Source of the DNA: Oxyruncus cristatus
Taxonomy: Eukaryota > Chordata > Aves > Passeriformes > Cotingidae
Length of the DNA stretch: 64,000 nucleotides
Assembly (NCBI GenBank): GCA_013399855.1
Contig: VXAY01006160.1
Coordinates: forward strand, 126,208-190,207
Reading direction: 5' to 3'
Numbering within the stretch: the stretch's first letter is position 1; every line of letters begins with the position of its first letter. The position numbers and the translations under genes are program-made. The notes below the pieces were generated by a model. It saw only the letters and a list, made by a program, of their open reading frames with translations, searched no databases and was not told the origin of the DNA. Shown piece after piece: positions 29,001 to 41,159 of this stretch.

Positions 29001-32000
29001 ATTACTCCTACAATTATTCACCAGGAAGTAGTCACAAAATAGGTTTCATACAGACAGACTTTTATGCATACATAATTGAGGCCCAGCTTGATCCCTACCA
29101 TGCACTGAGGGCTATTTTTAACCTGGTTTCTTCAGTTTATGTAATGATGAATTTTCAGAGTGTCCCCAACTCACCCTTTAACTTTGAATTGATTGTCTAG
29201 ATAGAACTCAATTTGACAGAGGTATTGAAAATTTCCACAAGTTCTACAAAAATGAGAAAGAGGCCATATGTTGAAACTTTTATAAGAAGTTCTCCACTAA
29301 TAACTTATTCTGTGCACCCATTTTTACGGTGAAGTAGAGCAAACCACAAGCTGCTTCCAAAATGCTCAGAAGAAAGACTATAAAAGAAACGAAATTTGCT
29401 GATACAAGATATGGCAAAAAAAGTCCTATTTGTTTCAACTAAGGTATTTTTTTTATGCTCAGTGGGTGCCAGATGAAGCACCCCACCACCATACCTTATC
29501 CCAAACCCCAGGATCAGGTGCATTTTAACACAGGCTAAGAGAAAAAAAAAAAGCTGACACACGTTTTCCTAAATCAAATACAGGCAGCTCAAGGGAAAGA
29601 ATAAAAGAAGTATTTATAAATAAAAAAGTATTTATAAAATATTGCTGGCTGCTCCCTTTCTTGTTCTTCAGGATCATTAAAGTATTTCCCGTAAACAGGG
29701 AATACCGCGCCTGGACGGCACTGAGGCATGACGCTGCACGTTCTCGTGTGCCGCTCCCTGGCGCTGTGTGCGCCACACTGCAGGCAGAGTGAGCCTGGAA
29801 TAGGGACTCGGAGCTGGGAGATCAGCAGTCCTGATACTTGGACAACACCTTTTGGGGTTTTCCTTACATTATTTCCATAAAAACACTATTACGGTTAAAA
29901 CAGATATAATAAATATAGGCTACAATAGTATTTTCTTTGCCAGAAAATTATTATAATCTAACAGTGAGGTAACCATTCTGACCATACATGGAAATTAAAC
30001 ATAAAATAGCAAAAGACCATGCATCATCTTCTCCATCCCTCTCCTCTCCACTTCCTTGAAACTGGGATGATGTACATTTTAAGTCAGGCTAACTTAAAGA
30101 AGAAAAGCTGATGTCAGGACTTTCCAAATGAAACACGCAACTGAGGTAAGAGAAGAGTGATAAATGCACAGATTACACAGTCACAAATACAATTTACAGA
30201 TTTTGTGCAGATCGAGGATTTTCACTACTGCTGAAGCATGTACCATGGGTACTAAAGACACTTTGTATTTACCATTATGTAGTAGAAACATATTCAAATT
30301 ATGTACTTTCCATAAATTAGCACATTACTTTGATGTTATTCTTACTCATCTTTACATAGTACGCCTACTGTCACACATCAATTAACATGGCAAATTAAAG
30401 TAATAATAATATGTAATGTATTCATATGGAACAGACAAGTTAATTGCATGCTGCCGTACAGCTTGCATTTAAAGTAATTGCTCTGATTCTCCAGGTTCCA
30501 AAATTCAGCTTTACATACCAAACTGACAGCTGTGGTACAGTACCTCTAACACTGAATGGTACTCACTTGGTTTTACCAACACACCACCGTTCTGTTAAGT
30601 GAAAAGAAACATCAGCCTCTGACATTCCTCCCCTGGCACTTTCGGGAAGATCATTCTTCAGCTAGCATCTCAGGGATGCAGGCACTGGCTGCTTCTGTGC
30701 TGGCAGGAAGCTGAATCGCTGACAGTTTCACTGATGCATTTCTCTGTCGGATACAGAAAGCCAGAGAAGAGGCATAATCTTTTGTCAGTGCACATGACTT
30801 GTACAGCAAAGAAAGCCATTTCTAAAAATAACTAGACATCATATGACTCTCAATGCTACTTTCCTGATGGTCTACTGGTCAGCCAGGTTCACAGCCAGGA
30901 AAAGATTTCTTATTCCAGTACATTTTTCTAATGCATACCTTAGTTTTCACTGCTTCTATCTATGGCTGTAATCAACAACCCCTTCACTGCTCAAGAGAAA
31001 TTTAGTAAGATGTATTACTCACTTGGAAAAGAATTTGCTAATTGTCAAGCACAGCAGAACAAGACTGATTTGTTTCTACCTTTAAGAGTTTTCTAGGGCC
31101 TGTAAAAAACACATTTTCCCACCTTGATCACATCTTTCATAGGCTCAGCTACTTTTCTAAAATTGTTGGGGGGGATATTTTGTCTCTAACACTCAGGCAG
31201 CTTAAGAATCAGGGGGCTCATCCCTACCTTCCTCTGCAGTGTCACACAACAGAGGCCTTCTAAGAACTCAGTGGCAATGATCCTTCTGCAACACACACCT
31301 TCAATCAACACTGCCAATGCTGTGGACCTACCCTAGTTTTAACTTAATTGTCTCATGTGCTGCTAACATCTCAGCCGCAGAAGCACACAAGTCAGTACCA
31401 CTCCAAAACACACCTTATAAACACCCAGGGTGGAGAAGTCTATGCTTTTAACCATGGCACTATGGACCTAGTGAAGCATACAAACTCCTTAAGGCTAGCT
31501 CAGTTTCTCCAGCATGGAACCACCTCAGTATTTGGTTCACGTTCCTTGCAGCTTCCACGTTGCAGGAAAGTAGGTCCCACTTTGAGCCTTTCTCTTCAAC
31601 AACGGGCACAGATTACCTGCTGGGACCAGCTGACCTCTCTCCCCTAACCACACCCCCCTCTTTGCAGCAGCCTCAGGCCACAGTGATACCTCACCCTCCA
31701 GCACTCCACAGCTTTGTCTCCTCAAGGCCTGAAATGCCTTGGTCTTACCAGAGAAGGTGCTATCAATCTACACATGTGAAATGGTATTCTTACCATTATA
31801 AGACATAAGATTGTATTTAAGAGGGCCTGATTATAACCTTGTATTTTATGTTATCTATTTCATTGCACAGTAAACTTGCTCAGTTCTGACAAAAGAAATC
31901 TCCACCACAATCAAGACACATGTTTTTGTTCCAGCCTGCTATGGTGAAGGGTTTGGGATGAAATCAACTGTTGGCCGATGAGAACAAGGAACTCCGATGA

Positions 32001-32390
32001 GACACAAACCAAACACCATCAACCTCCTGAATACATTCCTGAGGAAAGGGATCCCTCTAAGTTTGTTTTCAGACTATAAAGGTTTTAAAGATCAGCTAAT
32101 ATATATTTGCACAATCCACAAGAATCTTATCTATCGTAACACAGCAAAGGTTTCTTATATAACGCATTTTAGAGGCAGAGCGCTTGAGAACTAGAGAAAT
32201 TTGCTTGTGTAGAGCCAACCAGCCTGCATTATTGGACACTTTTTCCTCATACAGCTCGCGGATCTACTGCTCTCATAAAACCAACGCGCCAGAGGAAGAA
32301 GCACTCATGCAATGTCATCTGCATCGTTGGCAGTTTTCATTCCTCCCACACAAATCTTACCAAAACAAGCAAGGTCACAGATTAGTATCT
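26080..32390 (-). other. NCOA7: NCOA7 5' non-coding intron, distal part
   Basis: This 6.3-kb stretch lies between the gapped GC island and the promoter CpG island. It is AT-rich apart from a CpG-containing patch at about 29695-29815. No gene or clear repeat was recognised. The 125-codon plus-strand frame at 28011-28388 is hydrophobic because of T-rich composition and has no other support. Confidence 0.6.
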
Positions 32391-32394
32391 ATGG

Positions 32395-33150
32395 CGTGAG
32401 GAGGCCGCGGGAGTGCAAGGCAAGCAACCCCCCAATCTGAAGTCCCTGTGTAGAGTCACTGGCTCCCACTTGAGGCAGGCCTTTGGACCGGCTCTCCCCT
32501 GCAGGCCTAACACCGGTGCTTTTATTTCCACAACCTGCCCGGAGAGCGACCAAGCCGGAGCTAAAGGAAGCGCCACGTTCATCCCGTCGCGGCAGCCGCC
32601 TCCCGGGATGTGCAGGGCAGAGCGCTCGGCTGACGAGGCACCGCCTGCAGCCGTGACAGCGACACCCCGTAAAGCAACAATCTTGTCAGGAACAGCGGGT
32701 ACAGGCAAGACGAAATGAGGGACAACAGGAGCGTGGAGCCCCGCACCCGCCCGGGGCGGCCAGAGCGGCCCCCGCGGGAGAAGGGAAGGAGACCCGGCCC
32801 CGCGCTCGGGCGCCTTTCCCCGAACTCCCCGTCCCTGCCCTGGCCGCGCAGCTCTTGCCTGTAGCGATGAGTGGGTCATCCCCGCTCCCGCTGCGGCACC
32901 CCCCGGCTGGCGGCTCCGTCCCGGCCGGCCCCCCACCGTCATCCCGCCTGGGGTGGGGGACCCTCACCCGCCTCGCCTGGGCCGCCCACTCTCCTTCCCA
33001 CCCCGCCGTCGCTGTCCCCTTCTGTGGGGTGGAATGGAGCGTCCCTCTTTACACGCAGCTGTCTTCACGACTTGGTACTGCCTGGAAGGTGGGAACACAA
33101 GGAAAAACCAGCGGCACAGTGCGGCGCGGGGGTGTCGTTATGGCCGTTGG
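32395..33150 (-). promoter_or_regulatory. NCOA7: CpG island, likely main NCOA7 promoter
   Basis: This is a sharp 750-bp island of high GC and CpG in AT-rich surroundings, upstream of the NCOA7 coding start on its strand and just before the tRNA gene. Distance and order relative to HEY2 fit the human map as I recall it. Long overlapping frames on both strands here (up to 196 codons) are composition effects, and one runs straight through the tRNA gene. Confidence 0.65.
32968..33130 (-). other. NCOA7: Possible NCOA7 non-coding first exon
   Basis: On the minus strand the sequence GAGGCGG|GTGAGGG at 32968/32967 is the best splice donor in the island. A first exon would start somewhere near 33050-33150 and end there. 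The start point is a guess, as no TATA box is visible. Transcript evidence is lacking. Confidence 0.3.
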
Positions 33151-33198
33151 GCCTCCAGGAAGGAGTGGTAGGAAGGAATGACAAGTATGTTAGTAAGT

Positions 33199-33270
33199 TC
33201 CCTGGTGGTCTAGTGGTTAGGATTCGGCGCTCTCACCGCCGCGGCCCGGGTTCGATTCCCGGTCAGGGAA
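33199..33270 (+). tRNA. tRNA-Glu (anticodon CTC)
   Basis: This is a complete 72-nt tRNA. The acceptor strand starts TCCCTGG and closes with CAGGGA plus discriminator A. The anticodon stem is CGGCG/CGCCG with loop CTCTCAC, so the anticodon CTC sits at 33232-33234. The internal A box starts at about 33206, and the B box GGTTCGATTCC is at 33249-33259. A T5 run at 33276-33280 gives the Pol III terminator. No intron and no mismatch in the stems were seen, so it looks active. It lies about 50-150 bp from the CpG island of NCOA7 and points away from it. Confidence 0.97.
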
Positions 33271-33275
33271 AATAC

Positions 33276-33280
33276 TTTTT
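33276..33280 (+). terminator. Pol III terminator of the tRNA-Glu gene
   Basis: A run of five T starts six bases after the mature tRNA 3' end, the usual Pol III stop. Confidence 0.85.
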
Positions 33281-33284
33281 GTAT

Positions 33285-33745
33285 TTCCTCCCCCCCAACT
33301 GTCTTGCGGGTTTGTGGTTTTTTTTAAGACCCTTTCTTGCTTTTACAGTTCCGGGAGCATCGGCCGGCTGCCGTGCGAGCCCGTGGCGTGGGCGTTACCT
33401 CCCAGCTGCGGTCATTAAGACGCATTTGGCAGTTCGGAGGAATCGTGCACAAAGGCAATGAGCAAAGTCACAGCGCCTTGTGCAGGTGGGCAGGGGAAGA
33501 GTGGCCAGCTGTAGCGTCGGGAGATCTTCCCTTCATAAAACTACCTGTGGACACCCCATGCCCACGCATAGGGGTTCTAGAAGTCAGCAAAGGGCTGCTT
33601 AGAGGGGTAAAAGCAGGCCTGTTGGCCAGCACTTACAAATACCATAATTTCCCTCTTTATTGGCTGCTTTTACAGTTTAGGGTGTTTCCACATCTTTCTC
33701 CCCTGAGGTGAATGGTTATTTAGTGCTATCACAAATCTTTAAACC
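33285..33745. other. Spacer between tRNA-Glu and CR1, no gene seen
   Basis: Moderately GC-rich at first, this stretch has no recognised feature beyond the tRNA terminator. Open frames here extend from the CpG island by chance. Confidence 0.6.
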
Positions 33746-33749
33746 ATCT

Positions 33750-34145
33750 CTGTCAAGGGAAAAGGCTGAGGAAGCTGGGCCTGTTCAGCCTCAAGAAGAG
33801 ACAAATGAGAGGAAACCTCATCAATGCCTAAAAGGATCTGAAGGGAGGGTGTCAGGAGGAGGGAACCAGGCTCTTTTCAGTGGTGCCAAGCAATAGGACA
33901 AGAGACAACAGGCAGAAACCGATGCACAGGAAGTTCCACCTGAATATGAGAAAGAACTTCTTTACTGTGCTGGTGTCCAAGCACTGGAACAGATTGCCCA
34001 GAGAGGTTGTGGAGTCTCCCTCACTGGAAATATTTAAGAACCGTCCAGATGCAATCCTGTGCAGTGTCCTCTAGGATGACCCTGCTTGAGCAGAGGTTGG
34101 AGCAGATGACCTGCTGTGATCCCTTCCCTGACCCGTTCTGTGACC
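33750..34145 (+). mobile_element. CR1 LINE 3' fragment
   Basis: It starts with AAAAGGCTGAGGAAGCTGGG CCTGTTCAGCC, then follows the CR1 3' order (AGGACAAGAG, AAGAACTTCTTTACTGTGCT, AGAGGTTGTGGAGTCTCC, GTGATCCCTTCC) and ends with GTTCTGTGACCCG. It lies 480 bp after the tRNA gene. It has stops in every frame over its length. Confidence 0.88.
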
Positions 34146-34482
34146 CGCTTAGCTCCCTGTGGTGTGCGTGTGCCTCTCTGACTGAATGCTGTTTCCCCCA
34201 AAGAAGGTGGGAAGGGTTTGTCCCCTGCACCCCTGTCGTGGCAGAAGGGGCACTGCAGTGCTCTGTGGTGCTTCCTCAGCTAAGCAACAGACTGACTGTC
34301 TTTGTGCAGTGTATTTGCACAGCCCTCACCATGCAACACATATGGTTGGGAGGGGTGCAAGGAAGAGAAGAGATATTCTTCTGGAGGCGGAAAGAAGTGA
34401 ACAAAGAGACAAATGGATTTTTAATACCTCCCTCCAATTAGCACCTGTCTCACTTCCTCCTGCAATTAAGCCCTCACCACAC

Positions 34483-34720
34483 CTTAGAATCATTATTGTT
34501 GGAAAAAGACCTTTAAGATTATCACGGCCAACTGTTGACAGAGCACCACTGCCATGCTCACCATTGAACTATGTTTTTTTAGCACTTCCAGGGATGGTGA
34601 CTCCACCACTTCTCTGGGCGGTCTGTTCCAGTGCTTTAAAACGCTTTTCATGGAAAAGAAATTTCCTGATGTGTAATCTAAACCTACTCTAGCACAACTT
34701 GAGGCCATTTCTTTCTCAGC
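34483..34720 (-). mobile_element. CR1 LINE 3' fragment, inverted relative to the previous one
   Basis: The plus strand reads AGAATCATTATTGTTGGAAA, ATGGTGACTCCACCACTTCT and GGCGGTCTGTTCCAGTGCTTT, the reverse of CR1 3' sequence. It lies 340 bp from the plus-strand copy. Confidence 0.85.
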
Positions 34721-35002
34721 TCCTAAAAATGGTGTGGGTGCTCCATTAGGTAGGAAGGGAAGAAGTGATGAGAACAGAGCAAAGCCTTTTCCAGTCCTGC
34801 AGCAGGGGGTGCCTCCCCTTCTCCTACACCCAGAGCTCTGTCCTGTAGCAGTGCATAATCAGCTGTGCATCCAAATCCTCATCTGGGGCTCCAGCAAGAG
34901 CTGCTCTTCTTCACCTGTAGCCCACCACTCCCCCTGCCTCTAATTTGTGGGGTGAGAGGGCAGCGGGAGGACCTCTTCTTTCACATTGGAACAGTGCCTG
35001 CC

Positions 35003-35499
35003 TGTGGTGGGCTCATGTTGGCTTGCTATGAGGTGCCCCCCAGCCGTTCTCTTACATCCCCTTCTCAGCAGAACAGGGGGAGAAAATAAGATGAAAGACT
35101 TGTGGGTTGAGATAAAGGGAGTTTAATGCAAGAAAGCAAAGGCCCAGTACATGTAGCAGTTGCTTTGGAAGACAAATGCCTTAAAAATTAATCACTTCCC
35201 CCACCCTCATCTTGTATTTTATTGCTGAGCACCATGGTTTTAGGGTAGGGACTATCCCCTTTGGTTAGTTTGGGTCAGCTGTCCCAGCTGAGTCCCTGCC
35301 CAAATTCACCCTCTCCTGACTCGAAGCCTACTGGCCTCGGGAGGGAGGCGTGTTAGTGTCTTTATGCTATGGGAACACTGATCAGCAGCAGCCAAAACGC
35401 TCGTGTGTTATCAACACCTTTCTAGCTACAAACAGAAAGCACAGCACTATGTGGGCTGCTATGGGGAAAATTAACTCCATCCCAGCTGGACGCAGGACA
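35003..35499 (-). mobile_element. Solo LTR of an endogenous retrovirus
   Basis: Read on the minus strand the element starts TGTCCTGCGTCCAGCTGGG and ends in CA (plus 35003-35004 TG). In between are landmarks of an LTR family widespread in birds: GGGATGGAGTTAATTTTCC, GTTGATAACACAC, GACAGCTGACCCAAACT, GCATTAAACTCCCTTTATCT. It is about 497 bp. Flanks are CTGCC on the left and CTGCT on the right, a probable 4-5 bp target duplication with one change. No gag, pol or env sequence adjoins it, so the internal part was lost by LTR recombination. The usual TATATAA position now reads AATAAAATA, so the promoter is probably decayed. The family name is not given because I cannot search. Confidence 0.75.
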
Positions 35500-35815
35500 C
35501 TGCTGTGAGAAATACTATCAGTATTTGTTGGTAAAACAAGAAATACTGATAATAAATGAATATAATAGTTAGCTTAGACAGACTGCAAGCCAGGGGCTAG
35601 CACACCTGGCAGATTATGCTTTAGCAGGGATCCTCCCTGCTGCGAGGAGCAAGCCACGGCCCTTTCAACACCCATGTAACTCCTTGGTACTGGCAGGTCA
35701 CTCTTTATGTGGGAGTACTTTGGTCTGATGTGAAAACACCACTGGAAGTAATGATTTCGGCTGCCTTTCCCAGGCGTGCCAGAGACATACTGCAGCCTGG
35801 GGTGCCCTCCAATGC

Positions 35816-35847
35816 AGATAGGAGTCTCCTGAGATAGGAGCCTCCTG
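35816..35847 (+). repeat. 16-bp tandem duplication with palindromic core
   Basis: AGATAGGAGTCTCCTG is followed by AGATAGGAGCCTCCTG, differing at one base. The core AGGAGNCTCCT is self-complementary. Confidence 0.9.
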
Positions 35848-37799
35848 AGAAATCCCAAGGTCCTACACTGTATTTTGTATGACAAGCTTCAAGAAGGTGC
35901 AAAGGGATGGGATAACCTTTGCTCTAAGGCAGAAAGCAAACAGTCAACAGGGCTGTTGTCACCCTTTAGATATTAAGAAAAGGTGCCAAATAATAGTTAA
36001 ACCCCTGGACCAAAGCATGTCACCTAAGGAATTATTGCATTCCTATGGCTGGAGATTGTTAAGAGTGGCCTGGGCAAGCATCTGATCAACACTTCCAGAC
36101 TGGATCAGGGGAATAGCTCAGTGGATCTCCTAAGATCCTGAAAGTCACAATTATATTATTTCATCTTGCACTTTCCCCTATAATTAGCAGTTCACATGAG
36201 TTGCACTGAGCTGTGTAGGGCTCTGAGATTCTTCCCTCCCTCTTAGATCTCAGTGAAATGCCTTACCAAGTTAGTGGAAGAAGTTGCTGGTTTCCACTTC
36301 AAAAAATGATGGGTGATTTTAGAAGCAGCTAGAATGAATTACAGGTGTTGACTAGCTTCCCAGAAAAGGTATATGTATGAGTTTACAGGATAGGAACAAA
36401 AAAAGCATTTCCTTTGATTTTAACTAATTTTGTAGTAGCACATCTGTACACTTTTAGCACCTTAACTCCAGCTTCAGAGTCATCTGAGAAAGGATAATCA
36501 TGTGTACGATTTTAGAAATATGGAAAAGCCACCAGACTACCTCTTGCACACAAAGGAAGAGTACTTTTCACTATTTTGTTAGGAATGCTAGCATAGTCTC
36601 TGAAGAAACTATCTAATGGCCTTCCCAATCTGTTTTCTGTCCAATGACAGACCTGAAACTTTCCCTTGTACAGATGGTAAATATCCACCTGGCAAGGAGT
36701 AAGAACCAGTCCTCTTGCTGGTGTCCTTCCTGTTCATGTCCCAGTGTGATTAAAGGTATCCTGATCTGGGGTAAAAAGACTCCAGTATCAGTGTTCCCCT
36801 TCAGCATGTGTTGAACAGTTACAGCAGTTTATCATTCCCTGTTTCCTGGACGGTAGATTAATGTGATGGAGAGAAATAACAGGTTACTTGTTTTTAACAG
36901 GTGGAAGAACCATCCTTCCTAGAGTCTTTGTTGATATTTTTGTTTAAAATAAAAAATAACCCATGATGCTGGCATGCTGAAACCCCAGAAAAGGCAGGCA
37001 GTTTTAGAGAGGACCGGAAATGCAATCAGAAGAACATTACAAAAGCGATCTGGCTAGAACAGAGATATTGCAAACAAATATAAGATTATTAATATCACAT
37101 TGTCAAAGTGTAGATGAATTCGCTTTTAACTGTGATAGATTTTGAGACAGTAGCTCACAAGTATTTTGACTTTCATTTCTCTTCTACCTCAAAAGTGTGA
37201 CCAAGTGATTTTCATCTCACAGCAAAGGTTGATGGGAATGCACTGCAGAAGAAATAAGAATAGTAAGGAAGACAACATCTTAACTGTAGATCAACTTAAA
37301 CTACCATCTGCATCAACTTTTCTTTCTGGCTACCTCCCTTAAGTTATAGCCCTACATTAACTCCACTTCTTAAGATTTCTTCCAATCTTACATGAAGTAT
37401 CTTGGCTAGGACTGAACGTAAAAGTTTGCATGACTTTTACAACCAGCAACTCTTTGGAAAATGGAAGATCCCCTTTTTTTTAAATAGGCGTATTTTCTAC
37501 GTGCCCTCATATTTCACTTCTATCTGAAGGGCATACAGTCATGCAGTCATGTTCCTAGGACATTCTGGTGGCCGCTTATGGCCTTATTTTTTGTTTTATC
37601 GTGGACATAAACAAGTACAACTTCGTGGTGTCCTCTTGCTAGGCAACGAGACTTGATAAAAAACATCGTTGGAACACGCCACGAGGTGGCAGCCCAGTCC
37701 TGTGTTTGCCACCACCCGCCCGTGCCTCCCAGAGCGGTTCCTGCTCTGGAGGTTTCAGAGTCGATTCCATAGGTCATCATCGTGCCCGTTTCATTCCAG

Positions 37800-37930
37800 C
37801 GAGCTATAGCGTAATGAAGGCTTTGTAATTGCCGATAAAGCCAACTTCATGCATAAACGAAGTTGTTATTAAGGCAAATTATATGCAGCCTAGTTCAGAA
37901 GTTGTACATGGAAACTTTACAAGCTGTCTT
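37800..37930. promoter_or_regulatory. Candidate conserved non-coding element with two abutting hairpins
   Basis: Two inverted repeats lie directly side by side: GGCTTT (37819-37824) with AAAGCC (37837-37842), then AACTTC (37843-37848) with GAAGTT (37859-37864). TAAT-type homeodomain cores are frequent around them. Function is inferred from motif density only. Confidence 0.3.
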
Positions 37931-37950
37931 TATACAGTCTTAACATGGCA

Positions 37951-37974
37951 TTTAAAAAAAAAAAAAAAAAAAAA
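37951..37974 (+). repeat. Poly-A run
   Basis: A pure A run of over 20 bases in the intergenic region. No retroposed gene precedes it that I can recognise. Confidence 0.85.
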
Positions 37975-40900
37975 GCCACAAAGTATTATCAGGAGTACGA
38001 CTTGGATGCTTAACACCTCATCCTATCTGTGGCATTAATACATTGATGATACATTCCATTACCAGAGTGACAAAGAACCACGTGTCCCTGGGTGCGTTCA
38101 CCCTCGCAGCTGCTCTGTCGGGGGCCAGCAGCATCCCAGCTTTTCACCTGTAGATTTTGAACTGAAGATCATGAAGAAAGTTTGTGCCAAGGCAAAGAAG
38201 AGAAGCAGAATTTCTGCATCCCGGGTCAGGATCCCAGGGCATCAGCTGCCCAGGGACACAAGACAAGGTCTGGTTTCATTCTCTTCTGCGTGGATTCACA
38301 GGGATGGTGAGACATGGGAGCAGTCTTTACTATGACATTAGTGCTGTTTTCACCATGGCAAACAACACAAAAAAAGGCAGAGTGTTTATTAAACTGCTGG
38401 AGGTGGAAGAAAAAAAAAACAACCCCAAAAGAAGCTTTCAAGGCACACAATCCCTTCTCCAGAGTTTTCCCCTGTCCTATTATCTACCCCAAAATTCTGT
38501 CTGTAAAATATTGCTGTTTTAAAATATAACTCTAAATGTCTTCCCTAGCTACAGATTCAATATGAAATGCCTTCTGGACAGTAAGATAAAAAATCCCCCT
38601 CATTTCACATCCTCCTAGGTCTGTCCCTTCAGAACTACTGTTAGGAAATTTACTCTTAATCATGTTTTAAGAGAAAGTATTTTATCCAAACCAAGGTATT
38701 TTATTTAAGGTAATGTTAACAGAAGTCCAATGCAGATTTAATTACCATTCACAGATCTGGATAATATTATCCAAGGACCATTTTCCAGCAAGTTCTTTAA
38801 CGGGAGCAATTGCCATATCTTATTAAGAAGTGGTCTGATCATGAAATTATGAAAGCTCTGATCCTTTTAAAAGTCTGAACTTTTGCATGCTGGAAATCTG
38901 TTTTCTAGATCCTTTTTATACTGCCTTGTGGCTACAGTCAATCATTACCTTCTGCCTTTCCATGCTTTGTTTCCCATGTGCTCTTTTGATTAATCACGTT
39001 TTAGTAAACTATTTGACAACATTGTTATGCTGTGCCTAATTTTTGTCTTGCCGGCAGGAAAACACAGCTGGGAGGTGCCAGTTTCCCCCCAAATCAGGAA
39101 AATAATAACAGACTATAAATTGCTATTACAACACATGCTCTGGCTGGTGGTGCTGTCTGCTGCATGTAACAGGGAATAGCAGTGACCCAGACAAGGACAA
39201 GGTGGCTGGGCTGATGGAGCGTGGCCATAGCAGGGTGCCTTCTGCAGCTCTGCCATCAAGCAGCTGTGCACCCAAACTGGTCCTGCATCTTTTGCAAGGG
39301 ATTTTTTTACGTAAATGACAATTCTGTATTCTATAAATGGCATAATTGGTATTGTATAAGCTGCAAATCTTCACAAGATAAATGGAAAATAAATGGAAAA
39401 AAAGGAATTATCTTCCCTTCTGTTCAGAGACTACCTGTCTAATTCTATCAGGGTGAAGTTTTGTAGTATATAATCTTCAGTTTGTTCATTCTCCACCCCA
39501 AGCCAGATAGTAAGTCTGAATTTCAGATTTGTTTGGACTACAGCCTTGGGTCAATCAAAATGGAGTTTCTTGTTGTAGCCTGCTGGATGGCTTTCATCCC
39601 TCCTACTTTACTGCTCTCATCTCCCCTTAAGCAACCAGGCTGAAGCTGAGTGTGAAGCATGTGAGAGGATGAACATGAGCTCCTAAGCTCCTATCACCAT
39701 GACTCCCCTGCTACAAGGCTCACAGACAGCCTTTGTGTGTGTGCCAAACCTGGTTCTGAAGTGCTCACCCTTGGGTTTACCACCACGATCTTCCCAAGTC
39801 TGTCTTTGGTGAGAAAGGAGTGACGGGTGGCTGGTGGTTCTGGCTGTGGATGCAGACAATGTGCAAGACCTCCCTGTGGCATGCTGTGCTGCCACACTTC
39901 TTCAGGAACACAGAAGTTTAGAAGAGGTGCCCATCACCCCCTACATGGCCACTTTCTTGGTGACTGCACTCCGTTGCTGGGCTGTTTGCAGTACATAACG
40001 CTCAGCAGCATGAGTCAAACACGCTGCAGGCAGCAGGAGCAGGCAGCTGTCTGCCTACAGGCAGGCAAGAGTCACCCCACCCCAGGCATGAGGCAACAAT
40101 TTTCCCAGGACAGCTCAGCACAGCAATACACAGAAGCAGTGTCCTTTGCTTATTCCTTCCCATCATATATACATACCAATATTTACAAGTATTTTAGTGC
40201 TCCTGAAAACCAGGCATCTTAAACTCTTTTGTACCTAATGTTTATTACAGCTTACTGATCCTCCTTTAAGAGTAAAAAATCACACAATTAAAAGTAATTT
40301 AATAAATTCTGCTTCTCTTCTGGTCATACAATTCAAAGAAGGTTTTCTTCCATGTCATCCCTTATGCCATCAGAAATTTGTCTCCCTCACTAGCATCTGG
40401 GCTTCAGGAGAGCTACTATCTTCTGTTAACCAGAGGCTTACAGTAAGGGCCAGAAACTCAGGTGCTCACAAGATGATGATGAGTTAGGAGACAACCTTTC
40501 CCCTGGAGTCTGAAGTCTAATTAGACAAGATCAAGGACAAGAATTAAGTAACACTATTCCCACTTTACAGGTGGGTAGCCAAGAAGCAGGGTAACAAACA
40601 GTTGTATTTCTGATGTATTTAAACACTCAAAAGTAGCTGGACCCTAATAAAAAAATTAGACAGATGAGAATGCCTCCTCTAAAGTTTTGGTCTTGCAGGC
40701 TTGAAAGTGTAAATAATTTTGTTTATACAAATAATCACAATGAAGAGGAATAGTTCCTCTGTGTCCCTCAGAAGGACATCCTTAGTCCATCTGCAGGACA
40801 AGTCCTAAGTGCATACTGACAAACTATAAGACTGATTTTGAAAAGCAACAGGGAACCCATCTCCTTTGCTGAAAAAGTCATGCATGTTAACAATAGCTAA

Positions 40901-41159
40901 AAAATCTCTCTCTAACATGCCTAGCTCTTCTTCCCTTGAAAGGTGATATATGGTAAAAAAGGGCTTTATTTCCCTTTTTTTTGGTCTCCAGTTTGATCCA
41001 CAGGGACAGAAATACCCCACCGCAAAAGCTGCGCGTAGGAGCAAGCAGGTTTTACACATTTGTATTGAATTATTACTTCTCTTTTGTTTTGTTGGTGGCT
41101 ACTGCTATTGGGCATCCTTGGGATTTGACGGTCACATCAAAGGAGCGGCTCTGGCGTGA

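Noticed and set aside
32382..33461. Long frames on both strands in the NCOA7 CpG island (186 and 196 residues)
   Set aside because: They are low-complexity Gly/Pro/Arg sequences. One reads straight through the tRNA-Glu gene, so it cannot be a real protein.
37843..37869. Resemblance to a loxP-like recombination site
   Set aside because: Only the AACTTC/GAAGTT ends match. Spacer and arms differ, and a phage site is not expected in a bird chromosome.
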